A stretch of DNA of 64,000 bases, from positions 3,906,001 through 3,970,000 of the forward strand of contig OY729512.2 of assembly GCA_963422445.2 (NCBI GenBank), in the 5' to 3' direction. The stretch comes from G963422445 sp963422445. Lineage in GTDB: Bacteria; Pseudomonadota; Alphaproteobacteria; Thalassobaculales; Thalassobaculaceae. The position numbers and the translations under genes were made by a program. Below are positions 33,991-43,223 of this stretch, piece after piece. The notes beneath the pieces are model-generated. The model was not told where the DNA came from. It ran no database searches and worked only from the letters and a program-made list of their open reading frames with translations. Positions within the stretch are counted from its first letter, which is position 1; each line of letters opens with the position of its first letter.

Positions 33991-34635
33991 ATGCCCCGCA
34001 CCGTCGAGACCGTCGTCTACGAGCTTGAAGAGCTGCCGGACACCGCGAAGGAACAGGCCCGCGCCTGGTATCGCGGGACCTGCCTCGAACACGAGTGGTA
34101 CGACGCCGTGTTCGAGGATTTCGAGACGATCTGCCGGATCCTCGGCGTGACGCTCCGGACCAGCTCCGTGAGGCTCATGGGCGGCGGCACGCGGGAGAAG
34201 CCCCATCTGTGGTTTCGGGGATTTTCCTCGCAGGGCGATGGCGCGTCGTTCGAGGGCACGTTCAGCCATGCCAAAGGCGCGGCCCGTGCCATCCGCGCCC
34301 ATGCGCCGAAGGACGAGGAGCTGCACCGCATCGCGGACGAGCTGCAGGCGACCCAGAAGCGCAACTTCTGGCAACTGAACACGGTCATCCGGACGCGCGG
34401 CAGCTACTGCCACGAGCACAGCATGGCGATCGAGGTCGAGCGCGACAGCCCGACCTGGCAGCCCATGACGGACGGCGCCGAGGACACCGTGATCGAGGCG
34501 CTGCGCGACCTCGCGCGCTGGCTCTACCGCCAGCTCGAACGCGAGTACGAGGACCTCACCTCCGACACCGCCGTCGACGAGGCCATCGAGGTCAACGAAT
34601 ACACGTTCACGGCGGAAGGCCGGCGTTTCGGCTGA
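33991..34635 (+). CDS. Conserved plasmid/phage hypothetical protein (214 aa)
   Basis: ATG 33991 preceded by an ideal GGAGG eight bases upstream. It begins 'TVVYELEELPDTAKEQARAW' and 'HEWYDAVFEDFETICRILGV', then 'LWFRGFSSQGDGASFEGTFS'. Proteins with this 'xxF.GF.SQGDGA.F.G' core are widespread on plasmids and phages and are sometimes labelled as antitoxin-like without evidence. Intact. It shares the strand with the island genes and is 245 bp upstream of the strawberry-notch gene. No catalytic motif can be assigned. Confidence 0.7.
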   Translation: MPRTVETVVYELEELPDTAKEQARAWYRGTCLEHEWYDAVFEDFETICRILGVTLRTSSVRLMGGGTREKPHLWFRGFSSQGDGASFEGTFSHAKGAARAIRAHAPKDEELHRIADELQATQKRNFWQLNTVIRTRGSYCHEHSMAIEVERDSPTWQPMTDGAEDTVIEALRDLARWLYRQLEREYEDLTSDTAVDEAIEVNEYTFTAEGRRFG

Positions 34636-34880
34636 CCCGGCCGGCCATCCCCGGCACCACGGCCACGACAGGCCCGCCGCGCACACCCTCCCCGTAGCAC
34701 CCCGCCGCGCCCGCACCGCCGGGCGCCCGGGCGCCGCCACCGCCTGATTCCGCATGTCCCCGCCCCGTGCCGTCCCGAGGCGAGGCAGCCGGCCGGGGGC
34801 AGGCCCGGCGAAGCGGCGCGCGAGTCCTCGCCCGCGCCGCCTGGCCGGCACTTCCACGTCCTTCCACTTCGGAGAACGCC

Positions 34881-37800
34881 ATGCTCGACGCCCATCCGGC
34901 GCCGGGCGCGTCCGCGCGCCCGCAGCTTCCCCCCGTATCCGTTCCGGTCTCCGGCTCCGAGCGCAGCGCACCGGACGGCTCCGCTCCGCTCCTCAACGCC
35001 GCCCGGAGCCTGCTCCCGGTGCTGGAAGCCGGCCGGCCCCTCGACGCCGCGACACTGCGCGACGCCATGACCCGCGCCTATGGTGCGAGCGACGCCGAGG
35101 GCGCCTGGGTCTGGAAGGACGCCTACGAGGCGGCCGAAGCGTCCGTCGTGATGTTCGTCCGCCGCTACGGGCGCGCCATGCGCCAGCGGGCCGGCGCCGG
35201 CCCGGGCGGCCCCCGCAGGATGCTGGACATGCTCGCGGCCGTCGCCGCGCTGGAGCCCTCGCACACGAAGCGCTCCGAGGCGCAGGTCCGGCTCCAGCAG
35301 TTCTCCACCCCGCTGCCGCTCGCCTATGTCGCATTGCGAGCCGCCGCGGTCCGGCCCGGCGACACCGTGCTCGAGCCCAGCGCCGGCACCGGCATGCTGG
35401 CCGTGATGGCGGAGTGCGCGCTCGGCAAGGCCGCCTCCGGCCACCTGCACCTGAACGAAATCGCGAGCGTCCGCGCCGGGCTGCTTGCGGGCTTGTTTCC
35501 CGGCATCGCCGTCACCCGCCACAACGCCGAGGCGCTGGCCGACTTCCTGCCGGGCGTCCGGCCGACCGTCGTGCTCATGAATCCGCCGTTCTCGGCAACG
35601 CCGGGGATCGCGCGCATCCGCCACGACGCCGATCTGCGCCACATCCGCTCGGCCTTCTCGATGCTGCCGCCGGGCGGACGGCTCGCCGCCATCACCTCGT
35701 CCCACTGCGTGCCCGGCGACGCCGCCTGGCGCGGCGCCTTCGCCGACCGCGCCGTGCGCACCGTGTTCACCATGGCGATCGACGGGCGCGCCTATGCCCG
35801 GCGCGGTACCGGCTTCGACACCCGGCTCACCGTCATCGAGCGGAGCGCCGAGCCAGGCATCGCGGTAGACGGCCAGACCCGCGCCGCCACCCCCGCCGAG
35901 CTGCTCGACGCGGTCATCGCGCAAGTGCCGCCGCGCCTCCCCATCGAGCGCGAGCCGGTCCGGCCCGTGCCTGCCGCCGCCGGCCGCGACCTCTTCGGCA
36001 ACGCGGTCGCGCCGACGACGACCGGGAAGCCGGCCGCCCCGTCGCCGAAGTCCGCCCATGACCGGGGTCCGGTCGTCGAGCTCGCCGTCGAGACGGCGGC
36101 GCCGGAGACCGGCGCGAGCGCACCCGCCGCCGCCTCCACCGCCGGCCCCTGGGAGCCGTGGCGCCCGAGCGTCGTGCGGGTGCCGGGCGCCATCGCCCAT
36201 CCGACCCCGCTCGTGCAGTCCGGCGCGATGGCCGCCGTGTCCCATCCCGTGCCGGCTTACCGCCCCATTTGCCCCGAGCGCGTCGTGACCGACGCGTTGC
36301 TGTCCGACGCCCAGCTCGAGAGCGTGGTGCTGGCCGGCGAGGCCCATTCGCGCCACCTCGCCGCCGACTACCGCATCGGCTCGGGCTGGGAGACCGTCCA
36401 CCGCTGCCGCGACGAGGACGGGGAGGACATCGACACGTCCTTCGTCACCGACGAAGGGGAGACGCTCTCGGCCCCGGTCCGGTTCCGCCGCGGCTGGATG
36501 CTCGGCGACGGCACCGGCGCCGGCAAGGGCCGCCAGGTCGCCGCCATCGTGCTCGACAACTGGCTCAGGGGCCGTCGCCGCGCCCTCTGGCTCTCGGCAA
36601 GCGACAAGCTCGTCGAGGACGCGCGCCGCGACTGGACCGCGCTCGGAGGACGCGACGACGACGTCATCCCCTTGGGCAAGTTCCGCCAGGGGGCCGACAT
36701 CCCGCTCCCGGAGGGCATCCTGTTCGCGACCTTACGCGACGTCGCGCTCGCCGACCCGCCAGGGCAGGCCCGCGCGCTCTCCTATGACGGGGTCGAGGTC
36801 GACATCCTGGAGCATCCGCTGAGCGACGCCCAGCGGCGTATCTACGATGCTTACGCCGGCGCGTTCAAGGTCATCCACCAGAACATCCAGGAGGCACTCA
36901 AGGCCACCGGCATCGTGGACGGGGAGTTGACGCTGAACAAGAACGCCAAATCCGCCGCCATGAGCGCGTTCGAGGGGGCGAAGCAGCGCTTCTTCGCGCA
37001 TCTGCTGACCAGCATGAAGTGCCCCTCGCTCATCCGCGCGATCGAGGCCGATCTCGAATCCGGCCGCTCCGCCGTCATCCAGCTGGTCTCCACCGGCGAG
37101 GCGCTGATGGAGCGGCGGCATCGCCGGGATCCCCGCCTCCGAATGGGACGACCTCAACGTCGACCTGACACCGCGCGAGACCGTCATCGAGTTCCTGGCC
37201 CACGCCTTCCCGGTGCAGCTCCAGGAGCCCTTCACCGACGACGAGGGCAATCTCCTGTCGCGGCCCGTGTTCGACGGGGACGGCAACCCGGTCATCTGCC
37301 AGGAGGCCGCCGCGCGCCGCGACGCGCTCATCGAGAAGCTGGCTTCTCTGCCGCCGGTGCCGTCCGCCCTCGACCGGATCGTGCAGCACTTCGGGCACGA
37401 CGCGGTCGCAAAGGTGACGGGACGGTCCCGCCGGGTGCTCAAGATGACCGATGCGCGCGGCGAGCGCCTCGCGCTCCGCACCCGGCCCGCCTCGGCCAAT
37501 CTCGCCGAGACCGCCGCCTTCATGGACGGCGGCAAGCGCATCCTCGTCTTCTCGATGGCGGGCGGCACGGGCCGCAGCTATCACGCCGACCTGTCGTGCG
37601 GCAACACCGGGCGGCGCATCCACTACCTGCTGGAGCCCGGATGGCGGGCCGACCAGGCCATCCAGGGGCTCGGCCGCACCCACCGCACGCACCAGGCGTC
37701 GGCGCCGCTGTTCCGCCCCGTCGCCACCGACGTGAAGGGCGAGCGGCGGTTCATCGCCACCATCGCGCGCAGGCTCGACAGCCTCGGCGCGATCACCCGC

Positions 37801-38982
37801 GGGCAGCGCGATTCGCAGACCGCGATGGGCGGCGACCAGACGCTGTTCCGCGAGAGCGACAACCTGGAGAGCCTGTACGCCAGGGCGGCGCTGCGCCAGT
37901 TCTACATGGCGCTCTGGCGCGGCCATATCGAGGGATGGTCGCTCGCCGACTTCGAGGAGGCGACCGGCCTCAAGCTCGTCCACGAGGGCACGCTCAAGGA
38001 GGACCTGCCGCCCATGTCGCGGTTCCTCAACCGCCTGCTCGCGCTCCCCATCGCCGAGCAGAACCAGCTCTTCGCGGCATTGGAGACCCGCATCGAGTCG
38101 AACATCGAGCAGGCCGTCGAGGCCGGCAGCTTCGAGGCCGGCGTCGAGACGGTGCGCGCCGACTCGCTCGACATCGCCGGCCGCGAGACGCTGTACGAGC
38201 ATCCCCGCACCGGGGCGGTCACCGATCTCGTCGAGATCGTCCGCCGCGACCGGCTGGAGCCGACCACGGCCGACACCGCGCTCGGGCTAGGCGCCCGAGA
38301 CCCCGGACCGGACGGGAAGCCGTCACTGGTCGTGAACGCCCGCTCCAAGCGCGCCGCCGTCCTGCTGGCGGCGCCGTCGCGCATGTTCGACGACGGCGGA
38401 GTCCAGGAGCGGGTGCGCCTCGTCCGGCCCGCCACGCGCGAGACCATGGCGCGGGCGGAGCTCGACGCGTCCAACTGGCGCCGCGCGGACGAGGCGACCT
38501 GGCGCGCGCACTGGGAGCACGAGACGACTGCGCTGCCGACCCACCGGGAATCGCGCTTCTGGCTCGCGGCGGGATTGCTTCTGCCTGTCTGGGACCGGCT
38601 GCCGTTCGAGAACATGCGGGTGCGCCGGCTCACCACCGACGCGGGCGAGGCGCTCATCGGCCGTGTGCTCGACGCCGGGCAGGTCCGGGCCGTGCGCGCC
38701 AGCTTCGGCCTCGGCGGCGAATTCGCCATGACCGGCGCCGAAGCCTTCGAGGCGGTCATGGGACGCGGCGCCGCGCTTATCCTCGCCAACGGCTGGCGGC
38801 TCGCGCGCCGGCGCATCATGGGCACCGATCGCGTCGAGATCGAGGGACCGGCCGACGGCGACACCGATGCGCTCAAGCGCATGGGCTGCACCGTCGAGAT
38901 CGTGTCGTGGCGCGCCCGCGCCTTCGCCTCCGGCGCGCACGTCCTCGACCGCATCCTCGAACGCTGGCCGCTCGCTGTATGA
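34881..38982 (+). pseudogene. Strawberry-notch-type methyltransferase-helicase, internal deletion and frameshift
   Basis: ATG 34881 with GGAG upstream. The N-terminal ~400 residues carry an N6-adenine methyltransferase-like domain: 'DTVLEPSAGTGMLAVMAE' (SAM site) and 'TVVLMNPPFSATPG' (NPPF catalytic motif). The helicase part starts with Walker A 'GDGTGAGKGRQVAAIVLDNW'. The text then jumps from 'EGILFATLRDVALADP' to 'ARALSYDGVEVDILEHPLSD', whereas homologues as I recall have ~150 residues here, including the DEAH box. A frameshift near 37100 follows, after 'STGEALMERR', and the C-terminal helicase half continues in another frame (to 38982), with 'GGTGRSYHADLSCGNTGRRI' and 'QAIQGLGRTHRTHQA' (motif VI). 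A broken relic of a ~1,450-residue protein. Confidence 0.85.
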
Positions 38983-39125
38983 ACCGCGCCCGCGCTATAC
39001 GTATCGTCGGCCCGCCGCTCTCCGGCGGCCCCGGCCCGTCCGCTACCATCCCTCCCCGGCAACGCCGGTGGGGGTGCGTGCCGACGGCCGCCGACACCGC
39101 CACCCCGCGCAAGGAGACCGCTCCA

Positions 39126-39442
39126 ATGACCGCGCAGACCCTGCCCGACGAACCCAACTTCTGCTTCGTGCCGGCCTACGACGTCGAGACCGAGGTGCAG
39201 CAGATCCGCATCGTCATCGAAGGACTCGCCGGCCACGTCCCCACCGCCCTGATCGCGCTCCACCTCGACGACGCGCTCACCATCTGCGACAAGCTGAACC
39301 GGCGCCTCGGGCTGGACGGCGATGGCCGCCGTGTCCATGCGCGCGGGAGACGAGGAGGCACGGTTATCGCGATGTCACCGATTGTCACGCCGTGTCCATG
39401 CGCGCGGGGGACGAGGACCCGGACGGCAACGGCTGGCACTGA
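39126..39442 (+). pseudogene. Small plasmid-type hypothetical protein disrupted by a 61-bp-spaced duplication
   Basis: ATG 39126 with AAGGAG upstream opens 'MTAQTLPDEPNFCFVPAYDV' and 'IVIEGLAGHVPTALIALHLD', then 'LTICDKLNRRLGLDGDGR'. A ~28-bp sequence (CCGTGTCCATGCGCGCGGG...) at 39329 recurs at 39390. This 61-bp offset moves the frame, and the natural-looking end 'AGDEDPDGNGWH' is read in a different frame (stop 39440-39442). No family is recognised. Confidence 0.5.
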
Positions 39443-39551
39443 GCGCCCCCGTCGAAACCCGGCGCCGGTCGGCGATGTTGACAATTGCCGTATTCTATAC
39501 AAACGCTATATCCTCAAGACCAACACCACACCCCGGATGAAGGAGCCCGGC

Positions 39552-39809
39552 ATGCCCCAGGTGAACTTCCGCACGTCCAGCGAACGCTTGGCCGTCATCG
39601 ACCGCGCGGCCGCGATCAGGGGTGTGTCGCGCACCGAGTTCGTGCTCCGCTCCAGCGAAGCGGCGGCCGTCGAGATCCTGAACGAGCGCCCCGTCATCGC
39701 CCTCGACGACGAGGCCTGGGACGACTTCGTCGCCGCGCTCGATGCGCCGGTGGAGCTGGACCCCGCCGTGAAGGCGCGTTACATGCGCCGGCCCCAGTGG
39801 GACCGCTAG
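39552..39809 (+). CDS. DUF1778 antitoxin (TacA-like)
   Basis: 85 residues. Ribbon-helix-helix N-terminus 'QVNFRTSSERLAVIDRAAAI' and 'RGVSRTEFVLRSSEAAAVEI', typical of DUF1778 antitoxins, then a flexible tail 'LDDEAWDDFVAALDAPVELD' that in TacA wraps the toxin. Starts at ATG 39552 with AAGGAG upstream. The 3' end overlaps the GNAT gene by 13 bp, and the pair is intact amid broken neighbours. It should repress its own promoter and block the acetyltransferase toxin. Confidence 0.9.
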   Translation: MPQVNFRTSSERLAVIDRAAAIRGVSRTEFVLRSSEAAAVEILNERPVIALDDEAWDDFVAALDAPVELDPAVKARYMRRPQWDR

Positions 39810-40300
39810 GACCGCCGGAGCCGCTCAGCCCCCGCCACGACGTCTCGCAGTTCTCCTCGGGCGTCCCCACCCTCGACGCTTGGCTCCGGGGCAAGGCGCG
39901 GCTGAACGAAGCCAAGGGCGGCGCCCGCACCTATGTCGCCTGCGACGGCGACCGGGTGGCGGGGTTCTACAGCCTCGCCGCCAGCTCGGTGGAGCGGCGC
40001 CGGGTGTCGTCGCGGGTCGGGCGCGGCATGCCGGACCCGGTCCCGGTCATTCTGCTCGGCCAGCTCGCGGTCGATGAGCACTACCGGTCCCGGCGCCTCG
40101 GCTCGGACCTTCTTGTCGACGCGGCCGGACGCTGCCTCGCCGCGGCCGGCGTGGTCGGCGCCCGCGCCGTCGTCGTGCAGGCCATCGACGAACGGGCCGC
40201 GGCGTTCTACGCGAAGTTCGGCTTCCGTGCGTTCTCCGGCCGCGAGCCCCTCATGCTGATCCTGCGGATGTCCGAGATCGAAGGGCTGTTGCGGGCATAA
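39797..40300 (+). CDS. GNAT-family acetyltransferase toxin (TacT-like)
   Basis: 167 residues from GTG 39797, the only start that leaves a normal N-terminus ('VGPLGPPEPLSPRHDVSQFS'). GNAT features: 'WLRGKARLNEAKGGARTYVA', 'VAGFYSLAASSVER', the acetyl-CoA loop 'EHYRSRRLGSDLLVDAAGR' (R/Q-x-x-G-x-G/A variant) and 'AAAFYAKFGFRAFSGREPLM' with the conserved FYxxFGF Tyr. With its DUF1778 partner it resembles TacAT systems, in which the toxin acetylates the amino acid on charged tRNA and stops translation. Intact, overlapping the antitoxin gene. Confidence 0.9.
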   Translation: MGPLGPPEPLSPRHDVSQFSSGVPTLDAWLRGKARLNEAKGGARTYVACDGDRVAGFYSLAASSVERRRVSSRVGRGMPDPVPVILLGQLAVDEHYRSRRLGSDLLVDAAGRCLAAAGVVGARAVVVQAIDERAAAFYAKFGFRAFSGREPLMLILRMSEIEGLLRA

Positions 40301-40346
40301 GCCCGCCCTGGCCCCTGCTGCGCAGCCGGCCCGCCGTCCGCCGCAC

Positions 40347-40539
40347 TCACGCCCGCCGCACCAGCCAGTACCAGGCGAGCCACACCGGCACGCTGAGCGC
40401 CACCGCCGAGAGCGCGATCGCGGCCGGGCCCGGCAGCCACGCCGCCAGCGACGCCGCAACCGTCACCGCGCCAGGCCCGACCCCCGCCATTTGGGCGGCG
40501 TCCCGGTAGCCCAGCCACCACAGTCCCGGTGTAGCGCAT
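40347..40539 (-). pseudogene. Small membrane protein, frameshifted start
   Basis: Minus strand. From ATG 40539 the text 'MRYTG' shifts by one base to 'LWWLGYRDAAQMAGVGPGAV', then 'LAAWLPGPAAIALSAVALSV' and 'PVWLAWYWLVRRA' to the stop at 40347. It has two hydrophobic segments. It is the only island gene on this strand outside the mobile elements. No family is recognised. Confidence 0.45.
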
Positions 40540-40605
40540 CCGCCACCCGTCCACCGCACCGCAAGCCTCCGCGCCGCGCCCATCGAACACGACCTCGGAG
40601 CGCCC

Positions 40606-41317
40606 ATGTCACACGATGCCCCACAAGCCCCCGCCCACTGCGCCGAGGCCGCCGTCGCCTGGATGGCGCCGAAGCGTCCGGTATCGACACCGCCGCCGGA
40701 GTCCGTCCTCGCCCGCATCGACCGCGCCGGCCCGGCCGCCCTCGGCGACCGCGAGCTTCGCGCGCTCCTCGGCATCGACGTCGACGACCCGACGCTCGCC
40801 GCCGCCGGGGCTCAGGGGGCTCCTCGACGACCCGGACGACCGGCTTCGCACTGTCGTCCTTCCCCGCGCGGACCGCGCCCGCGTCCATGCCCTGCACGAA
40901 GTCCACGCCCGGTGGATGGAAGCACGCCTCGCCCGCGACGGCGCGCCGCTCACCTCGCCGGCCCACACCCGGCGCTACATCGAGGCCCGGCTCCGGGGCT
41001 ACCGCAACGAGGTCTTCGCCTGCCTCTTCCTCACGAACCGGCACCAGGTCATCGCTTGGGACGAGGTCTTCTTCGGGACCCTCGACGGCGCCAGCGTGCA
41101 TCCTCGGGTCGTCGTGCGCAGAGCGCTCGGGCACAACGCCGACGCCATCGTGTGCGCCCACAACCACCCGAGCGGCGTCGCGGAGCCAAGCCCCACCGAC
41201 CGCGCCATCACCAAGCGACTCGCCGAGGCGCTGACGCTCGTCGACGTGCGCCTCATCGACCACTTCGTCGTCGGCGACGGCGAATGTGTCTCGTTCGCCG
41301 AGAGGGGGCTCCTCTGA
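40606..41317 (+). pseudogene. RadC / JAB-domain (DUF2466) protein, frameshifted
   Basis: ATG 40606 gives an N-terminal helical part ('ARIDRAGPAALGDRELRALL'). A shift near 40805 moves reading to a second frame that carries the JAMM-like metalloprotease fold: 'GYRNEVFACLFLTNRHQVIA', 'DEVFFGTLDGASVHPRVVVR' and the metal motif 'VCAHNHPSGVAEPSPTDRAI' (HxHP...D). RadC proteins of this type are common on plasmids and genomic islands, with unproven roles in DNA processing. The catalytic part is intact but lacks a clear start of its own. Confidence 0.85.
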
Positions 41318-41433
41318 GCGCGCCGGCCCGTCTTCCGCCATCCCCCGGGTTCGAGACCGGCGAAGCGAGGATGAAGGCCGCGCATCGAGAGAGAGAGGGC
41401 GCGGCGCCCATCGTCATCCGGAGGGACCGCGAC

Positions 41434-41962
41434 ATGGCTAACCTCACCTATGCCGGCATCGGCTCCCGCTCGACACCCCCCCGATGTACTTCGCGACATG
41501 ACGAAGATGGCGGCCTGGCTCGCGAGGACGGGATGGCATCTCGCGAGCGGCGGCCCCGACGGGGCCGATACCGCGTTTGCCGGGCGCGCGCCGGCCGGGC
41601 AGAGGACGCTCTACCTGCCGTGGCCGGGCTACAACGGGCACGCGGGGCCGGACTGCGTCGTTCCGAGCCGGTCGGAGTTCGCCGCCTGCATCGACCTCGC
41701 CGCCCGCCTGCATCCCGCCTGGCATCGCTGCTCGTCCGGGGCGCGGAGGCTGCACGGACGGAACGCGGCGGTTCTGCTCGGCGTGCATCTGGACCGGCCG
41801 GTCGATGCGGTCGTCGCCTTCACTCCGGGCGGCGCCGTCACCGGGGGCACCGGGATGGGCCTTCGCATCGCGGCCGAGCACGGCATTCCGGTGATGAACC
41901 TCGCCGCCATGTCCCCGCGCCAAGCATGCGAGCGGCTGCTGGCCATCCGTCGGCGTGCCTGA
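41434..41962 (+). pseudogene. SLOG-family (DprA/LOG-like nucleotide-binding) protein, frameshift at a C run
   Basis: ATG 41434 opens 'MANLTYAGIGSRSTPP'. The frame changes at a run of seven C (about 41476-41482) and then reads 'DVLRDMTKMAAWLARTGWHL', 'ASGGPDGADTAFAGRAPAGQ', and 'VVAFTPGGAVTGGTGMGLRI'. GIGSRxTP, the SGGxxGAD loop and GGTG are the nucleotide-binding signatures of the SLOG superfamily, which binds NAD- or ADP-ribose-type ligands or DNA. One base in the C run restores the full ~175-residue frame, so this could be a recent mutation, slippage or an assembly error. Confidence 0.8.
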
Positions 41963-42081
41963 CCCTTCGTCTCCGTCATCGAGCCAGAGCAGCGCGAAAG
42001 CCGGGCGAACGCCCGGCGCAAGGAGAGGGAGACGGTCTCCCTCGGCTGCCGGGCGCGGCATCCGTGAAGGAGATTCAAGCC

Positions 42082-42219
42082 ATGTTCGATTTCGACGTTG
42101 AAGTCCAGTCGGGCGAAGACCTGCTCGCACACATCGGCCTCGATGCCCGTGCCATCCGTCACATCCTCGACGAACCCGCCGCGTTCGACCCCAGGGGCGA
42201 CGACGGAGAGGTGGAGTGA
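42082..42219 (+). CDS. Small acidic hypothetical protein (45 aa)
   Basis: ATG 42082 with AAGGAG ~11 bases upstream: 'MFDFDVEVQSGEDLLAHIGL' then 'RHILDEPAAFDPRGDDGEVE'. Strongly acidic, and lies between the SLOG and ssb genes in the same direction. Acidic mini-proteins in plasmid leading regions can be DNA mimics, but nothing here proves that. No family is recognised. Confidence 0.5.
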   Translation: MFDFDVEVQSGEDLLAHIGLDARAIRHILDEPAAFDPRGDDGEVE

Positions 42220-42321
42220 AGCGAGGGAAGGGTGAACGGAAGGGGTCCGGGGAGAGTGAACCCCGGGTCCCGACCGGTTCGCAACCCATCGTCATCAACC
42301 AGACATTGAAGGAGCCTCATC

Positions 42322-42783
42322 ATGGCATTCGGACTGAACCGCGTGGAACTCATCGGGCGCCTGGGCGCCGACGTGACCGTCAACCACCTCACCAGCGGCG
42401 GGCGCGTCGCCAACGTCTCGGTGGCCACCGACGAGTCGTACATCAACAAGCAGACCGGCGAGCGGGTCGACAAGACCGAGTGGCACCGCATCGTCACCTT
42501 CCAGGACGGGCTCATCTCGATGCTCGAGAAGCACGCGCGCAAGGGCCGGCTCGTCTACATCGACGGGAAGCTCCAGACGCGGCGCTGGTCGAAGCCCGGC
42601 GAGGACGGCGCCCGGTTCTCGACCGAGATTCTCCTCGTCCCCGCCGGCCGGGTGCAGTTCCTCGACAAGCCGAACGGCAACGGCGCGTCGCAGCCCGCGA
42701 CGGCCCCCGCGAACGGCCCGGCGATGCCGGCCGGCGGCGCCCCGGCGTCGGCGGACGACTTCGACGACGACATCCCGTTCTGA
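42322..42783 (+). CDS. ssb: Single-stranded DNA-binding protein
   Basis: 153 residues, intact. OB-fold: 'LNRVELIGRLGADVTVNHLT', 'VANVSVATDESYINKQTGER', 'EWHRIVTFQDGLISMLEKHA' and 'GRLVYIDGKLQTRRW'. It has a Pro/Gly/Ala-rich linker and the conserved acidic tip 'DDFDDDIPF' that docks SSB partner proteins. It is a plasmid-type paralogue judging by the linker and context (flanked by SLOG and AlkB genes). It is one of the few large-module genes with no damage. Confidence 0.95.
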   Translation: MAFGLNRVELIGRLGADVTVNHLTSGGRVANVSVATDESYINKQTGERVDKTEWHRIVTFQDGLISMLEKHARKGRLVYIDGKLQTRRWSKPGEDGARFSTEILLVPAGRVQFLDKPNGNGASQPATAPANGPAMPAGGAPASADDFDDDIPF

Positions 42784-42848
42784 GGGGCAGTCGCTCTCTC
42801 CTCCCTCCCACCTCGGGGCCGGCGCATCGTTCGGACAGGAGAGAGAGC

Positions 42849-43205
42849 ATGGCGCGCGACACCAGCATCTTCGCCCTCGGGGCGGTCATCGTCCCGGACT
42901 TCGTCACCCCCGCGGAGGATGCGCGCATCCTCCTTCGCATCAACGAGGAGTCCTGGCTCACCGAGCTTCGCCGACGCGTGCAGCACTACGGCTATCGCTA
43001 CGCGTACCGGGGCGGCGGCTCGCGCGAGCCCGCGCCGGTCTTCCCCCGCTGGGCCACCGCGATGGCCCAAAGGCTCCGGCCGCACTTCGGCGGCGCGCTC
43101 CCGGCGCAGTGCATCGTGAACGAGTACCGCCCCGGCCAGGGCATCGGCATGCACGCCGACCACCGCGATTTCGGTGGCGTGAGGGAGTCCCGCCCCTTTC
43201 AATAG
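42849..43205 (+). pseudogene. AlkB-like Fe(II)/2-oxoglutarate dioxygenase, C-terminus lost
   Basis: ATG 42849 with GGAGAG upstream. The N-terminal ~110 residues match AlkB-type dioxygenases that repair alkylated bases: 'FALGAVIVPDFVTPAEDARI', 'YGYRYAYRGGGSREPAPVFP' and 'QCIVNEYRPGQGIGMHADHR' with the HxD metal motif. The second metal-binding His and the RxxxxxR 2-oxoglutarate motif are missing. The text departs from the family after 'DHRDFG', and the IS4-type element begins at 43196. Host sequence past the element (46315) does not resume the gene, so a deletion removed the 3' half before or together with the insertion. Confidence 0.85.
43187..43195 (+). repeat. 9-bp target duplication, left
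   Basis: GTCCCGCCC, repeated at 46315-46323 on the far side of the IS4-type element. Nine bp is the duplication length known for Tn5/IS50-type IS4 elements. Confidence 0.85.
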
Positions 43206-43223
43206 GACACAGTTAACAAGGTA

